Part shown: positions 26,101-38,800 of the stretch, piece after piece
Layout of the letters: every line of letters begins with the position of its first letter
Numbering within the stretch: the stretch's first letter is position 1
Source: Fasciolopsis buskii
Taxonomy: Eukaryota > Platyhelminthes > Trematoda > Plagiorchiida > Fasciolidae
Length of the DNA stretch: 64,000 nt
NCBI GenBank assembly: GCA_008360955.1
Contig: LUCM01007277.1
Span: forward strand, 62,001-126,000
Direction of reading: 5' to 3'
Notes under the pieces: model-generated
The model's input: the letters and a program-made list of their open reading frames with translations, nothing else
Database searches by the model: none
Told to the model about the DNA's origin: nothing
Translations under genes and position numbers: made by a program

Positions 26101-28850
26101 CAGACTTGCTGGATAAGTCTTGTTCCTAAGTTTTCGTGGTGCAAGATATGTCAGGGTAATTTTTGTACTTAGGTCAACCTGAATAAAATACACCTTCCCG
26201 GCCTCATAGGAAACCTGTTTCCTATTGAAACAAAAGTGCATGACCAATTAAATACACCCAAAGTTTTATGCAGAATTATCCCGCCTTGAAACCAAGATTT
26301 TGGACGGGAAATACAAGTTTCAAATTTGTGCGCAAAATATTTATAATTTTCCAAAGTAGTTTTACGATGGTTTAGAACGGCTAGTTAATCATTCTCCAAT
26401 TAATCGGCTGTGATTATTATTCCACGGTTAAATAACCTTGATGTCCTTGGGTGACCAGGGTGGTTAGTTCTGAAACGGCAACATTTGCTGCATACCTATG
26501 GAACTTGAAAAAGACGGTGGACTCATCTTCTGGTACTTATCTGTGAAGGCGACCATTTGGTTCCATGCATACATTTTTCAATAAATGGTTCCTGGAAATT
26601 GCCGGAGTGATTCGATGATCGAGAGTGACCGTTCTTGTTGACGCAAATTCGGGCTCAGTAGGCAAATTTCAGCTCTTCCGTCAAGCTAAAAAGCGAAATT
26701 CAAACTGATGTGAATAGACTAAAGGGCATTTTGGACAAGTTTTGTCGGTCGATTGCGTCGACCCGGTTTAGCAGATGTGATCTGAATAGCGGCTAAATAC
26801 ATCAACTTAAAAGCTAAGAAATAGACGATAATTTTCTAATATCCAAAGGGCGGTGCGTAATGTGCATGTAGAAAGTTTCATATCTAGCATTTTGATACGC
26901 ATTCCTCTTCTTTTTGATTATCTGAGATAAATTGCAATTGACATAAGAAGTAATCGACAACCCCACCGGTTCTAAGTGTGTTCCATTTTTAACATCGTGT
27001 TCGTAGGTAGAGCAAAGAAATCAGTGAAATCGACTTCAGAAGAATCTTTCTCCACAGTGTGTTCTTCAGATTGTTCTTCCTGAACCGTCAACCAGTCCCA
27101 TGATGTATTGCAATTGTTCATTTGATTTTTTGTTAATAAAATCCTTTTGACTAGACGTTTTGTTGTTTTCGATAGTTTTTGCTGCAATGAGTGAAAGTCG
27201 ACTAAAGAATCTGTCTGCTTATCTCACACAAACTTGCTGTCGATTTTCGCCTACGATTTTACATTAGTTCAGGATAGACTGGGACCATAATTGCGTGACT
27301 GATCGAAGGGGCTTGGCGTAAACTCAGTCGGTCCTACAAAAGAAAGTAAAAAACACTGCGCGATAGTTTTACATTAAGTTTAACTTGGGACTACCTGAAT
27401 GAAAATGTCAGCTCAAGGAGGCTGACTGCTTGTTGTACCAAATGACACATGAGTCGACTAAGGGCAAAGATTTGACATCGCAGCATCTAAACATTGAGTT
27501 TTTGATTATGACTTCTCGGTCAAGTTTTCCTCTGCACGTAAATAAAAATATGCAAGAGTAAAACTAATCGTAAGTAATTTGTTGTTACACGACACCTTCA
27601 CAATCTGTTTGTTATGCCGGATTACTGAAACGCATCGTGGTTCGTAGTCACTTTTTTTTCTCTTGTCAAAATTTGTTATCCCTAAAACGCGGATGTCAGC
27701 GCAGAACTTTACATCTCTGTACGGGTGTTAATTATGCAATCCACGTTGTGGGAGCTTTCACGGTGGTCATTTGCTTGAAGTCCCACGCAAAGTTTGGCTG
27801 TTATGGGGAAAACGATAATTAAGCCAGACTATTTTTGGTGAGGCAGTGTACGTGTTTCCGTCTACCGGTTTTCTTTTTTTGAACAAACTGGATCTCAGAT
27901 GAAACAAAGGAATACCTTTCGTCTTGTTCTTAACACATGTTGAAACGGGTTGAAAGAGAACGTCATTAGACTGTCATGACAGTGTAAATTGAAAAAAATT
28001 GAAAACAAAAGCCGACTGCAGAAAAATTTCAGTCAATTCTAGAGGAAATGACTGAGTTTCCGAATGGTTAAGTAAAGAAATGTAAAAATTCATTTTTCTG
28101 ACCACCAAAAGCAGAACAGTTTTTACTCAATTGCTGAAAAAGATTTCACCTACCGTGAAAGATAGTCGTTCAATGACAGAAACGTACATGAACGAAACGG
28201 AGTGTTCATATGCTTAGTATAAAATAGACTTTGTTGACAATGTGAATTGATGTACAAAGAGCGCATCTAGACGACCAGTTTTGTGTAACTTTCCTCCAAA
28301 GAGTGTTTTTGGAGTCAGTGTCAACCACGTTTGAAAACAATGCAGACTGTTTGTGCTTGCTAATTTTTAGTATTATATCAACTATTTCTGCGGTTTTGCA
28401 ACATCATGAATGCCTCTATTACAAAGTTTACCGCTCTGGAACTGACACTGGTGGTCATTTCACCGAAATATTGGTTTCAAAAAAATCACATTTTTAGCCT
28501 GACTCCTTTGTTTCTCGTCGGAAGTCTCCAGGGTGGCCCATTACACATTAGATTGCCCGTTTTTTTTCTCGTCATAATTCTATAACTTTTGTGTGCACTA
28601 GTTGGGTTCCCAGTTTTTCGCATGCCTCGGTAAGTTTAATTTCATATTTGTACATTTGGTTGTTGAAATATCATTAGGTTACTAATCTAGTGTCTCTGAC
28701 GTCCAAGAGAGCGTGTGAATATTTCCATTCTATATCCAGCTGCATGGACGTCAGTCACAAGCATGACAAACCCAAAAAACTCAGCCAATATTGGAAAATG
28801 GACCATAAGTTGGCGCCGCTCATTGGATGGACCGTCTGAGATTTTTCTGT

Positions 28851-28874
28851 CATATATATATACATATGTATATT
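28851..28874. repeat. Short imperfect TA-rich repeat
   Basis: CATATATATATACATATGTATATT is a degenerate (TA)n tract with a palindromic ACATATGT core. No associated gene. Confidence 0.7.
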
Positions 28875-30805
28875 TCCCCGGTTCCGTGCTTCATGTTGAC
28901 TACATAACTAATCAACTTTAAGGTTTCCACGATTTCACAGTGTGATCTCATTTGAATCAATAGAAGTTCGTTTATCAATCACAGTAATTGGTCTCAAGTT
29001 TTCGTTTGTCAGGCAATATGGACCTTCATATAGAAGACATACTGTCCAAACTTATGGATTTCGCTATCAGTAATAGGTTTTCAAAAGGGATGGATTATTA
29101 AAACTTCCTTGAGTCTTGGGTCCTCTTTCCTATGTGTTACTCCTGGCTAGCAAAAAAGGCATCGGATGAGTTACCTAGTGGTTGTTGGTCAAACCTATCA
29201 CCCAATTACCTTCCTAACGATTCCAGAAAGACTTTTGTAAGGAGCAAATAAGTGAGCGCACAAGTGTATGAAATGCTGGATAGAAAACTATGTAGGCAAG
29301 AGAAAGCACTCTTGCTTCAGTGGAAATTTCGTTCATTCTTCTATACGTAAAACCTTTGAACACGTTTTTTGCGATTCAACGCGAAGTCATTTTTCTTGCT
29401 TGATTTCTTGCAAACATATTGCATCAATCTTAATGGAACAGTAGATATGCTACTTATCATACACTTGCAATGCTGCTCATTTCAGAACAAGTAGTATTAT
29501 TGTATTCGGTCCGAGCTTTACTTTCCGGAGCAGTGTTGTTTCAAACTTGATAGCTATGCGACCACCTATTTGACATGTTTGTGTCTTCAGCTAGAACGGT
29601 AGACCTTTTCATCGCGATGAGACTATGACGGTTTTGTAATAGAAAACGAAATCTTCTACGTATCACAAACTTACTCACTTTGGCTACTTGCTTCTACTGC
29701 CATGCAAGCATTTCAATTTAAAGATTTGATGTTGTTTCCAAGCTTTAAGCAGCGCTCCAACCAAGCAAAACAGAATTACTTTTTGACTTTTTGAAATAAC
29801 AAAGACGAACGCTTAGACAAGCAAAGTGCATCGATTTAGGTCGCATTTGTAAAATGCGAAAGACGGATAAATCAAAATAACTTTGCCGGCTAGAATCCCG
29901 ATATGCCCAAGATTCTTAAATGTTTGATATCAAACGTGAGAACAATGATGGGATAGGAATGATGCGTACATATCCTAAATGGTTTCTTAAGCCCTACTAG
30001 ATACGAAAGTGTTTTTATTTCTGATTTTTTTCCATAGAATATAAATTACAATCCAATGTTCACATACAGCAAATTACTGGCTAATACCCAATAACCATTA
30101 AATGAACTTCAACTTTTGCATATTTTGGGCATGACATAATTTGATGTTGACGGAAACATATAGCGTTCCACGTTGTGATCAAAATACCGTTATTAAAGTT
30201 TATATTGAACTTTGTCATCACAGCCAAACCACGTGAGCTTATCCCTGAGGAAGCGACGTGGGAAACTCATCAAAATGGACATTCGAGAAAAAGTTATTAC
30301 ACCTATCAACGTCTGCATCCTTCTTCTTTTACCCCGTCCGATTTTGCTTGGGCAGAGTCCTTAAACAAGTTGGCCTCATGAAGGTAAACGTGCACATCAC
30401 CCAGGACTTTACATCGACGTGGACAAAGGCTCGATCATATCCAACTTGTTCGGCGCCCTGAGTACTATCAAGTGTTGACGTGGACTATCACTGGGTGTGG
30501 TTTTTGTTCGTTTAATTGTGTTTCACTCCCGTCTACATGCCGCTGAAACCTACCACAGAGTTGGTTGTTTAATGACTATTTCAAAGTACCTAAAAATTTT
30601 ATTCAGTTTTTTCTAGACTGGTTTTACTTATGCTAAGCGCGACTTTCCTGGACTGAAGCATTCGTATGACACCTACATATATTTGGCATTTTAAGGGGTG
30701 GGAATGGTCCATTTCACTCTTTTTCACCAAGCACACCAAGGAAATAAATATTCAAAGGTTGATTTATACAAATTGTACAACTTCGTGGGAGTTTCTCAAC
30801 ATGTG

Positions 30806-31123
30806 ATGAAGTTCTGCGTTGTATTTACTTTTCTTTTACAATTCAGTTTCGTCCGCCTGTCAGAATTATGTCTGCCGAAGAAAATTTGCTTTTATCAACG
30901 TACCGGAAAATATCTGATGCAGTCATTGACTTTTGTGGATTCACTTTGTACCGAGCTGAACCAATCTTCTGATTCAACTTCGCAATTACACGATGAAACT
31001 ATATCAGCAGTAAAGCAGCAACTCTACAAAATTCGAGGCAGAGGCAGTCTACGAGACGCACTCATTTTTTGTTTACAAAGTATAGATGTGCTTTATTTGA
31101 TGGCATCAAGAACGAGGCTATAA
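30806..31123 (+). CDS. Candidate small secreted protein or exon, unproven
   Basis: From the ATG at 30806 there are 105 codons. They start with a hydrophobic, signal-like segment (KFCVVFTFLLQFSF) and contain four later cysteines, a basic GRG site and a helical C-terminal part, stopping at TAA 31121-31123. A strong acceptor-like sequence (cttttcttttacaattcag, ending 30846) lies inside the signal-like segment. An overlapping frame from ATG 30868 to TGA 30970-30972 is equally protein-like, so both frames cannot be real. No homologue is recognised. Confidence 0.15.
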   Translation: MKFCVVFTFLLQFSFVRLSELCLPKKICFYQRTGKYLMQSLTFVDSLCTELNQSSDSTSQLHDETISAVKQQLYKIRGRGSLRDALIFCLQSIDVLYLMASRTRL

Positions 31124-31269
31124 AATGAAACTAGGTGAAAAGTTGCTTTGAACAGAATTTTGTGATGGATTTTATTAATGTTCCCAACTCGTTACCATTT
31201 CAGTAATACAGCGAAATCATCTGGTTTTTCCCCGTTAAAAGCGGTGCTCCTCATACAGCGAAGGCTTCC

Positions 31270-31444
31270 CCTTTATCTTTGATTTTCTTTATTAATGGCG
31301 CACCAATGTACCTCAGTTTTCAGGAATGGGGCCACGGCCAGCAGAGTGCTGCCAGGTCGGGACATCAACCGGCCGTGAAAGGATTCGAACCCGCGACCTT
31401 CACGTCCAAGCGCCGCGACCTTATCCTTTTGGGCACCGCCGGCT
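31270..31444 (-). mobile_element. tRNA-derived SINE, copy 3
   Basis: Minus-strand copy with a perfect box B (31381-31391) and the shared GGCGTTTGGACGTGAAGGTCG-type block between box A and box B, here with small changes. The tail keeps the TTAATAAAGAAAATCAAAG pattern. The outer stem reads CCGGCGGTGCC against TTCACGGCCGG, so one arm is altered. In antisense it yields an open frame containing GFEPATFTSKRRDLI, a translation artefact of the SINE rather than a gene. Confidence 0.85.
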
Positions 31445-34313
31445 TATATACTCAGCAAAATTGACCGTAAAGCACATGTATCTCGCCTAGTTTCACTAAT
31501 TCAATCCCTAATGTGTCACAAGCCAATAACTCCTAGAAAAAGAGAACTACACGATCGAAAAATACAAATATAAAGTATCATTTTGTTTATTTTGAACTAC
31601 CGGAAAATTTGTGCAGTGGATTTAAACAAGACACATGTGTACTCTAATGCGTGTTTTTTCTTGGCAGTACCGGAGAAAAAGAGTTGTGCGGATATTTATC
31701 TACTTAAGGATCAGTCGCCATTTTGCATAAACCATTCATCAACCCGATCCACGGACCGACCATATCTTGGATACTTTACAAAATCGTGCCAGATGTGGCC
31801 GCTTAGAGTAAACATACATTATCTTATTTGGCATTCAGAAACTGATGCTAAATATATCCGACTTTTTGGCATTTGCATAATCTACTGCCCCCTGTTTTTA
31901 ACCTCATAAACTATTTGCTTACTGTGAGGAATTCATTGAGTCCAAACGTCTCTGACTGAAGACTCAAAAATGTTATGCGATGCATTCAAAGTGGTGTTCC
32001 ATAGCTGTATTCCGTTTCACAGCATGGGTTTTGATTGCTATTGCAACAGAATCTGCGCGACTGATTGATGTCAACATCTGTTTTGTAATGAAAATGAAAT
32101 CTATATTGGAATCTCATGACAATAATATTAAATATGGTTGGGTACATTCCAAAGAGATGAAGCACCCGTCTGTTTTCCGGTAAAAGTCAGAGAAACAGAA
32201 ATTCACGGCTGGGTAGACTCACATGTTTTGTAGATTTTCACTTGAAACTGTCGCCTGGTTTTTCATTGTTGTTGGGGTCCTTCTGACACCATTTTTGATC
32301 CATTGCTACAATAACGCATTTTCTGACCCCTTTTCCGTTTGATAGTAACAGATGCCATGTTATTATCCAATAAAGATGTATTCTTGTTGGCTGTTTATTC
32401 GTCACAAGACAGCGATTTTGTCTTTTTTAACTAAACACGTTTTTAGTCATTTTCAACCAATTTTTATTCTTTTCGGGAAGCAATTTTTCAAAACAATTTC
32501 CGTGAGCGACTTTTCGCGGGAAATTTGTGCAAAATCATATAGATATTCTATGCGGCTGCATATCCTGAGATGGAAAGAGGGCTGAACCCAAGTTCCACGT
32601 CAATCAAAATCAGCAATAACTAAAATTTGTTTTTCTACACAATTAATTCCGTAAAATCGAAGGCTAATTCATCGTTTATAATCGTACTGATGACAGGCAG
32701 ATGGTTTGCTGGACTAGGAGTGAGCTGAAATTTGGTTTGACAGATCTGACAAACGGAAAATTGGTCCAAATTTTAAAAGTCCTCGATAGTTGCGGGATTC
32801 GGACCGAATTATGCCAGAATTCCAAGTATTTAGGCTGCGTATTCCCTATCGGTTACAGTGTAGAATGTCATAACACCTTTTATCGTTGGGCATTTGCGTA
32901 TTAATTATAACTAAAGTGGTACAAATTTCTAGGCTACGTGTATGTGGATGTCCGTGTCTGGGCGAAATCAGAAACTCATCATCCTTGGGTTACGTTTGCG
33001 TTTGATAAATCTGTCCAATTTCGTGAACTGTGACCTCCACAACTTCTGATTGGTGAGTGCTACTTAATTAATTTAAAACCCCGCTTTGGTAGTCAAATTC
33101 TCTTATCGCGCACATCACGTGACTGTGTAATTTGGACTCATAACCGTAGACTTTCAAGCGACGTTTCAGGATAACTTTTGATGTGGCCTCATAGCGCATT
33201 TGTAAGACAAAACAACAAAACAGATATATTCAACCTGAATTGGGATGTGGATCCAGGATGAACGATTGTAAGTGGAATATCATGTCCACGATGAACGGGA
33301 AGATCTTTAATGTTTTTTCTAGTATATATATGCATATATGTATGTATAGATACATATATATTGCATAAGAATTCCCTGGCCAACTGAATATTATACTTTA
33401 ACAATCAACCGCGGGACAGCATTTTAACAGGCACCGTGTATAATTAGGCTGTGTCAAATTGCCAGTCAAATCGAAACAACCTCCTCTGACGGATTTATTT
33501 TCCAGATTACGAGTCAGCGACTTATGTTTGAATGAATTACTCGTCATCAACTGTCGTCACGTTCTATCGGAAGATTCCAATTATGTGCGCACACGCGTCG
33601 GATGAATACTGAAGAAAGACATCAGACATTTTCGATCGGATGCACAAGCAAATGTTGCAAACATTCATCCAATATCCTGACACTAACGATACCTGTCATT
33701 TGATCTGCGTACAAATGCAAATCAGTATATTTGGAGAAATTTAAAGTGATATACTGTATGTACGTCCTTTTCCTATTTCAGCATGTTTTTTTCTGACACT
33801 GTACTCGTTTTAATAGGTTTTGACATTTACTGATTGGTTCCGTGATTTAATTCAGCACAGGGCGAAATCTACAAATTCGTTCATTCAAGCAAACCAATAA
33901 TTCGTATAGTTTCTAATTTTCCCATAGATATTGGTGAATTGTATTTGAGTGGGCCAAATGAACATTTCCATTTACACAATTTCAATAAAGGAGCTAACGT
34001 AGCCATACAGGAATTCACAAGATGATGCTTTGATCCAATTTCTTTCTCAGAACCAAGGACATCATGAATGGTATTAGAAAAACCATAAACCATTTGAGGT
34101 TATTTGACATATTTAACATGAAGATAGCATGATCAGGAATGTGTTATGGGCTGACGTTTCGTTTGCTGTGGGTAACCTTTTTGCAGGACAAGTCTACAAT
34201 CAGTTGGTGACTGTTATAAGACTTAATTTTTATTCTAAATAACAGCCTGGCAGAATAAACTCTCGAATTTTTAGTCGTTACATTTGCTTTTCTTAGTTCC
34301 CATTATTGTCGTA
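31445..34313. other. Non-coding stretch
   Basis: No supported gene. It contains the TA/TG repeat at 33.32 kb. Just beyond the 3' end of the decayed sequence, the minus strand carries AATAAAAATTAAG near 34.23 kb, a possible polyadenylation signal for a retrocopy, but such strings are common in AT-rich DNA. Confidence 0.5.
33322..33360. repeat. Imperfect TA/TG repeat with palindromic core
   Basis: An alternating purine-pyrimidine tract with the palindrome ATATATGCATATAT, followed by (TATG)n-like units and a partly complementary TACATATATA. Probably a decayed microsatellite. Confidence 0.7.
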
Positions 34314-35890
34314 CTAGGTTAAACCCAAGGTTAGGTAGTGAACGATTTGCTCATGAACATTCAATTCTCTACAAATGTTTTGTTCAACCAGATTCTGAGG
34401 CCATTGTTTTCAGAAGGAGTTTTCATCCGATTTGTTGATCTCGTGATCGTTCATTGTGATCTGTCCGAGGTTGATTAGAATCATTGCGTCATCGTTTTCC
34501 CTCTTAACTTGGATTTCGGACATTGGCTTGCTTCAGCACTGACCAAATATCAGGCAATGCATCAAGTTCGCAAAGCAGTTATTGTAGATAAACAAACAGT
34601 GACAGAATTTTCGAAGAGTTGACCGTTGACCGGTTCATTTGGCCTCGAGGTTATGCACAATAGACCTTGTTCATTGAGACCGCGAGAGATAATGCCGTTC
34701 TGCTAATGAGCTAACGATCGCGAATTCAGGAAACAGTCTTCGTGATGCATGGAAACTTCCACCTTAAGCAGTTCCGAGGGAGATGGAGCGTAACCAAAAC
34801 TCCTGCTATCACAGGATGGATATTCACGCCCTTGTCAATTCCCGCTAATTCTGACGTCTTTTTCAAAGGTTTTGACAACTGGTATGCATTCAAAGTGTTG
34901 TGAGCGTCGAGCTTGATGTTTAGATTCCAAGCATTTCATCACCAGCCGCGGTGAACTTATCAGCGCGTAAGAAATGACCACTCTGACCAATTACAACAAT
35001 ACTATCACTGCCCTGGGATCAACTTTGTCCGCTGAGTAATTTCGTTTAGCAAGTTGCTAAGACTTCGACCCTGAACTAGTAATGTCACCAGTTTATGAGC
35101 GCATCTAATTTTTGGCAACGTGGTTGTGAGGTGGCCTTTAATTGCGAATGGTGTTGCGTAATCCGCTCTTGAAATGACTTCGTTTGCTTCAGCCCTGAAA
35201 TTTGACATCGACCAAGTAAATAAGGTTTTGCGCTTTAGGTGACTGTATATTTGATCTGGATCAGTGTTCTTTAATAGAACTTGTCGGCGGGTACCAAGTA
35301 TCTAGAAGCTATATCGAATGACATTTTTGCTTGATTGCAAACCGAGTTCGGATGGAATGTGTCTATTCTGATCCTCGATAACGGCTGCTAACAAAAGAAG
35401 AATGATTTCTTCTGAAATATTTGTGAACATTCGTGCAACTTCCACTCTTTCAGCTTGAAAATTTAGCATTTGTCCCGATTTGCACAGTTGACCATGCTGA
35501 TAGAGTTTCCTCTGTTAGCTGCTCTGAAAAACATGATGTCTATCATTTCGAATATTTTTGGCCGTATCAAAATGCTGAAGAATTCAAAAGGTCTACAGTC
35601 CACCGGTCCTGCGTCCAAGCAGGAGCCCTGCATGCTTAGACGCGGAGAGGATAAGCATGATGATAAAGAGGTTAATTTTCACTCCAGTTTACGGAAAACT
35701 GTTTGTTATGCACTCCGATTTATCCAATGGCAATATCAGCAGAGATGAGTTATTCTTGGTGAAGATACGAAATATTGCATAAATGGCCCGTTCTCGTTTG
35801 GATAAGGCAGCCCGGAATTCAGAAAAAAGCGGTTCAGTTAACCCATCAATGATAACAAATTAATTGCAGTTTGACAATGCTTTTTGACAT
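34314..35890 (-). pseudogene. Possible decayed intronless coding sequence, family unidentified
   Basis: Consecutive minus-strand open segments read like one protein broken by stops and frameshifts. The ATG at 35890 leads into 35850-35692 (53 codons), 35514-35305 (70) and, in the same frame after TAG 35302-35304, 35301-35008 (98). Then come 35009-34923 in another frame (29), about 34938-34729 back in the earlier frame, 34702-34565 (46), 34532-34413 (40) and 34409-34317 (31), ending at TAG 34314-34316. The composition is unlike the cysteine/serine-rich chance frames nearby: amphipathic helical stretches such as ISEEIILLLLAAVIEDQN, and AIKGHLTTTLPKIRCAHK, with few cysteines and an acidic C-terminal part. 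About 1.58 kb without obvious introns suits a retrocopy, a retroelement gene or an endogenised viral gene of nucleoprotein size. No family is recognised. Segment lengths alone are within chance. Confidence 0.4.
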
Positions 35891-38800
35891 ATTATTTTGG
35901 GCAAACGTGTAATTAGGAGTGGTGTCCGAAATACCACCGTTTATATTTGTACATTGAGTAAATGTCAGAAGACAGAATTCGAGATGAATCGATGTAGGAT
36001 GACGAATTTATTCGCCTCAGCCAAATCTCCAAAGTTAATCAAGTTTTTCTGAGATTAGGCATATCTCATGTCATAGGAGCAGTGCTGATCCGAATCTAAA
36101 CAAAGCATGCTAAAATTTGTAGGGATTTAAAATCAAGATGGCCGCGACATGGAATAAGGATTCTGGTTGTTTGGATTTCAATTGATGGATCAGAACTAAT
36201 TTTGCGAGTAAATTTCATTCCTCCATGATAAATTAAATCAAAATATATTTAAAGAAGCCTAATATTACTGTTTAGAGTAGCGCGTCTCACGATCTGACTA
36301 AAATAGGATCGTTAATCCAAAATGAAAGATTTATAATGCACACATCGATAAAGTGTCGAAAGCTTTTGCTGTTGAATGTAAAAACCGGAGGAAACTTGCA
36401 TCCCCCACGGTCTGCGATTCCCAAATATTGCCAGGAAGATAGCTGGTTGTTTCCCGCAAACTTCGACGCGTCATTTTGTACATAGTAGGGCGAATGCTAA
36501 GCTGTCGTTTGTTAGGAGGATATTTTCAAGCTATACTATGTTCATACTCTTGGACGTTTGCCCAAATAGGACAAAGCACTAAACGGTCTGCCAGATGAAA
36601 TTACCAAATTTCACAAAGCTGAAATCCCATAAATCACGTAAATGACAATAGTATAAAACTAGACGAAGGATGACGTTTGACACAACAAACCCTATTCCCC
36701 ACTCACTATAGTTGTATTGACAAAACACGGTCTTCGAGTATTTCAAAGGAGATAAAAGCAGGCATTGCATGGAACAGGGAACCAATTGATCTTGATATAG
36801 GTATTACAAAGGTTTCAGTTGCCGTATGATCAAATGTAATGAGTGATAATGTCCAATTAATGCACACTGTTTGATTAGTTCCGTAATCAGTTTTACCGCG
36901 GATGGTGGAGAACACAGTTCCGTTGGTGTTTGGCGCAGGCATCTTCTTTGTTTGTCATTAGAAACTTCAGGTTGGACTTCGTTTGCTTCACTTTCATTGC
37001 TACTCGACTGACCAGTATCCGTGAGTTCAGCATCAACCTGGCGCGTATACTACACCTACTTCATTTCTGTACTCGTGTTCTTTCTCTAGGTGGACGCACA
37101 ACGTTTCGTGCTATTTCAATGAAAGAACATTTTATTGGTCATTTTAGAATCTGATAACAGATGACGAACTAGATTCACCGTTCGTATACTTATATTTGTA
37201 TGGGAGACTCAGTGAATGAGCGCTCCTTCCTTAAGTTCGCAATAGAATCTCCTTTGAATCTTTAGGAGCGTGAATGGATGGTAAGTCCATTTAAGAACCA
37301 CCTGATGATTCGTGCGAGTGTTTTCGTCGGTCAGGTAACGTTGACCTTCAGAAAGGGGACACAGGGTTTTCTTCTTTTCCTCTTGGTTCCAGTACCACAA
37401 AATCTGCACCCATATTAGTGCAACTACGTGTCACTTTTAGAGTGGCCACGAAGCTCTGATATAATTATGATGCAGTTAGATCTCCAATTAATTCTGCCTA
37501 GTGTGATCTTATGTTTTCTGTCGTCCTCAGTATAAGTATTACTGTAAAACATAATCGGAAGTACGAGCATCACGTGATTTTCCTGTGATAAATTACAGCC
37601 AAGAGAAGGCGAAATGCATGCGCATTATAATGGGATAGTCAAAGTTAAATTAGGCAACCTGTTATTTGGACAACGTAACCGTGCCCCTCGACCGACTGTG
37701 CTAAAATTGTCAGCCCTCCAACGATTTCATTCTAGAATTAAGATAAGCTAGTCGAGAAAAGGCCAAATTGGAATTCTTTTTGTTCATCATTTTCATTGCC
37801 TTGAAGTTCATGCGTACCGAAATCAAGTTAATCTCATCATGGCACGCGTGATGACTGACAAGTTGCTCTTAAATGTATATGACCAAATAACAAGATTCGT
37901 CTTGTTTTAGTCATCAATAACATTGTATCTTTATATAAGAAAACCGAGGCTAATCAATATTTGCTAAACGCAGATTGGTGCTAAAAAGATAAGGTCTACA
38001 TTCTAACATCCTGGCTCAACCATGATGATAACGACAAGTTCGTCCGCTTTAAAATCGTTCCACTTTTTCTTTGGGTACAGCGTTTCTCGGAGGAAAAAGA
38101 CGAACCGAATTGTTAAAACGGAAAAAAACATCCACTGGTCTGGGCAGTCTGGCGCTTTCTTTGCTCTTTTCCGGTGCTAAATGTATAAGGATTTGAGTAT
38201 CATTCTTAACTTTTGCCTTCTTGTTGCACATGGAGCAGTGATTTGTGTATAACGTTACCTTTCATCAACTTGATATAAATATTTTGTCTGATGCATTTCT
38301 ATCCACTTATGTTTCGTCACTTCATGACAGTCCATTTTTCTTGTTTACCCGCGTTTTAAGTCTACCAGTTTTGCAACAAAATAATACCAAACAACGTGTA
38401 TTCTGGCAATTTGAATTAAATAATCCGGGTTCACCGCGTGACCATCCCCTCGTTTCACCAAAACCGTTAGTTTGTTTTCGTTTTGTCCACAAGGAAGCCC
38501 AAGCAAAACTACTGGTGAAAGCGAGGAAACTGATTTCAGTAAGAGCGTTATGTTTTAATTATCCCTCTATGTTGCCTTGTCTTGGTTTTATCTGAGAACA
38601 TCTTCCGTTATTTATATTAATTCACCAAGACGCTTTATATAGTTTCCAATTTATGCTACCCCACTGAAACTGTGTTCTTTAAAAATGACAATCTATTCAG
38701 TCTTACTCATATCCCTTGGAAGAATAAAGGAAATTGCATGTAATCATCACGGCCAAACTTTACGAAATCCCGTTTTCTTTTTGACTAAGTTTCGTAAGAC

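Larger units (their letters stand above)
17144..31269. other. Non-coding stretch, no secure gene
   Basis: Mostly unique AT-rich sequence. On minus, 18609-18283 is open for 109 codons with a relatively charged, low-cysteine composition (for example GRRDDIRNLCLDAFWNRTAY). It lies downstream of another minus-strand segment that ends in a consensus GTAAGTAA donor near 18665. These might be exons of one gene but are not in a proven frame. The 150-codon minus frame at 24289-24741 is cysteine- and serine-rich and looks like chance. A TA repeat is at 28.85 kb. Confidence 0.4.
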
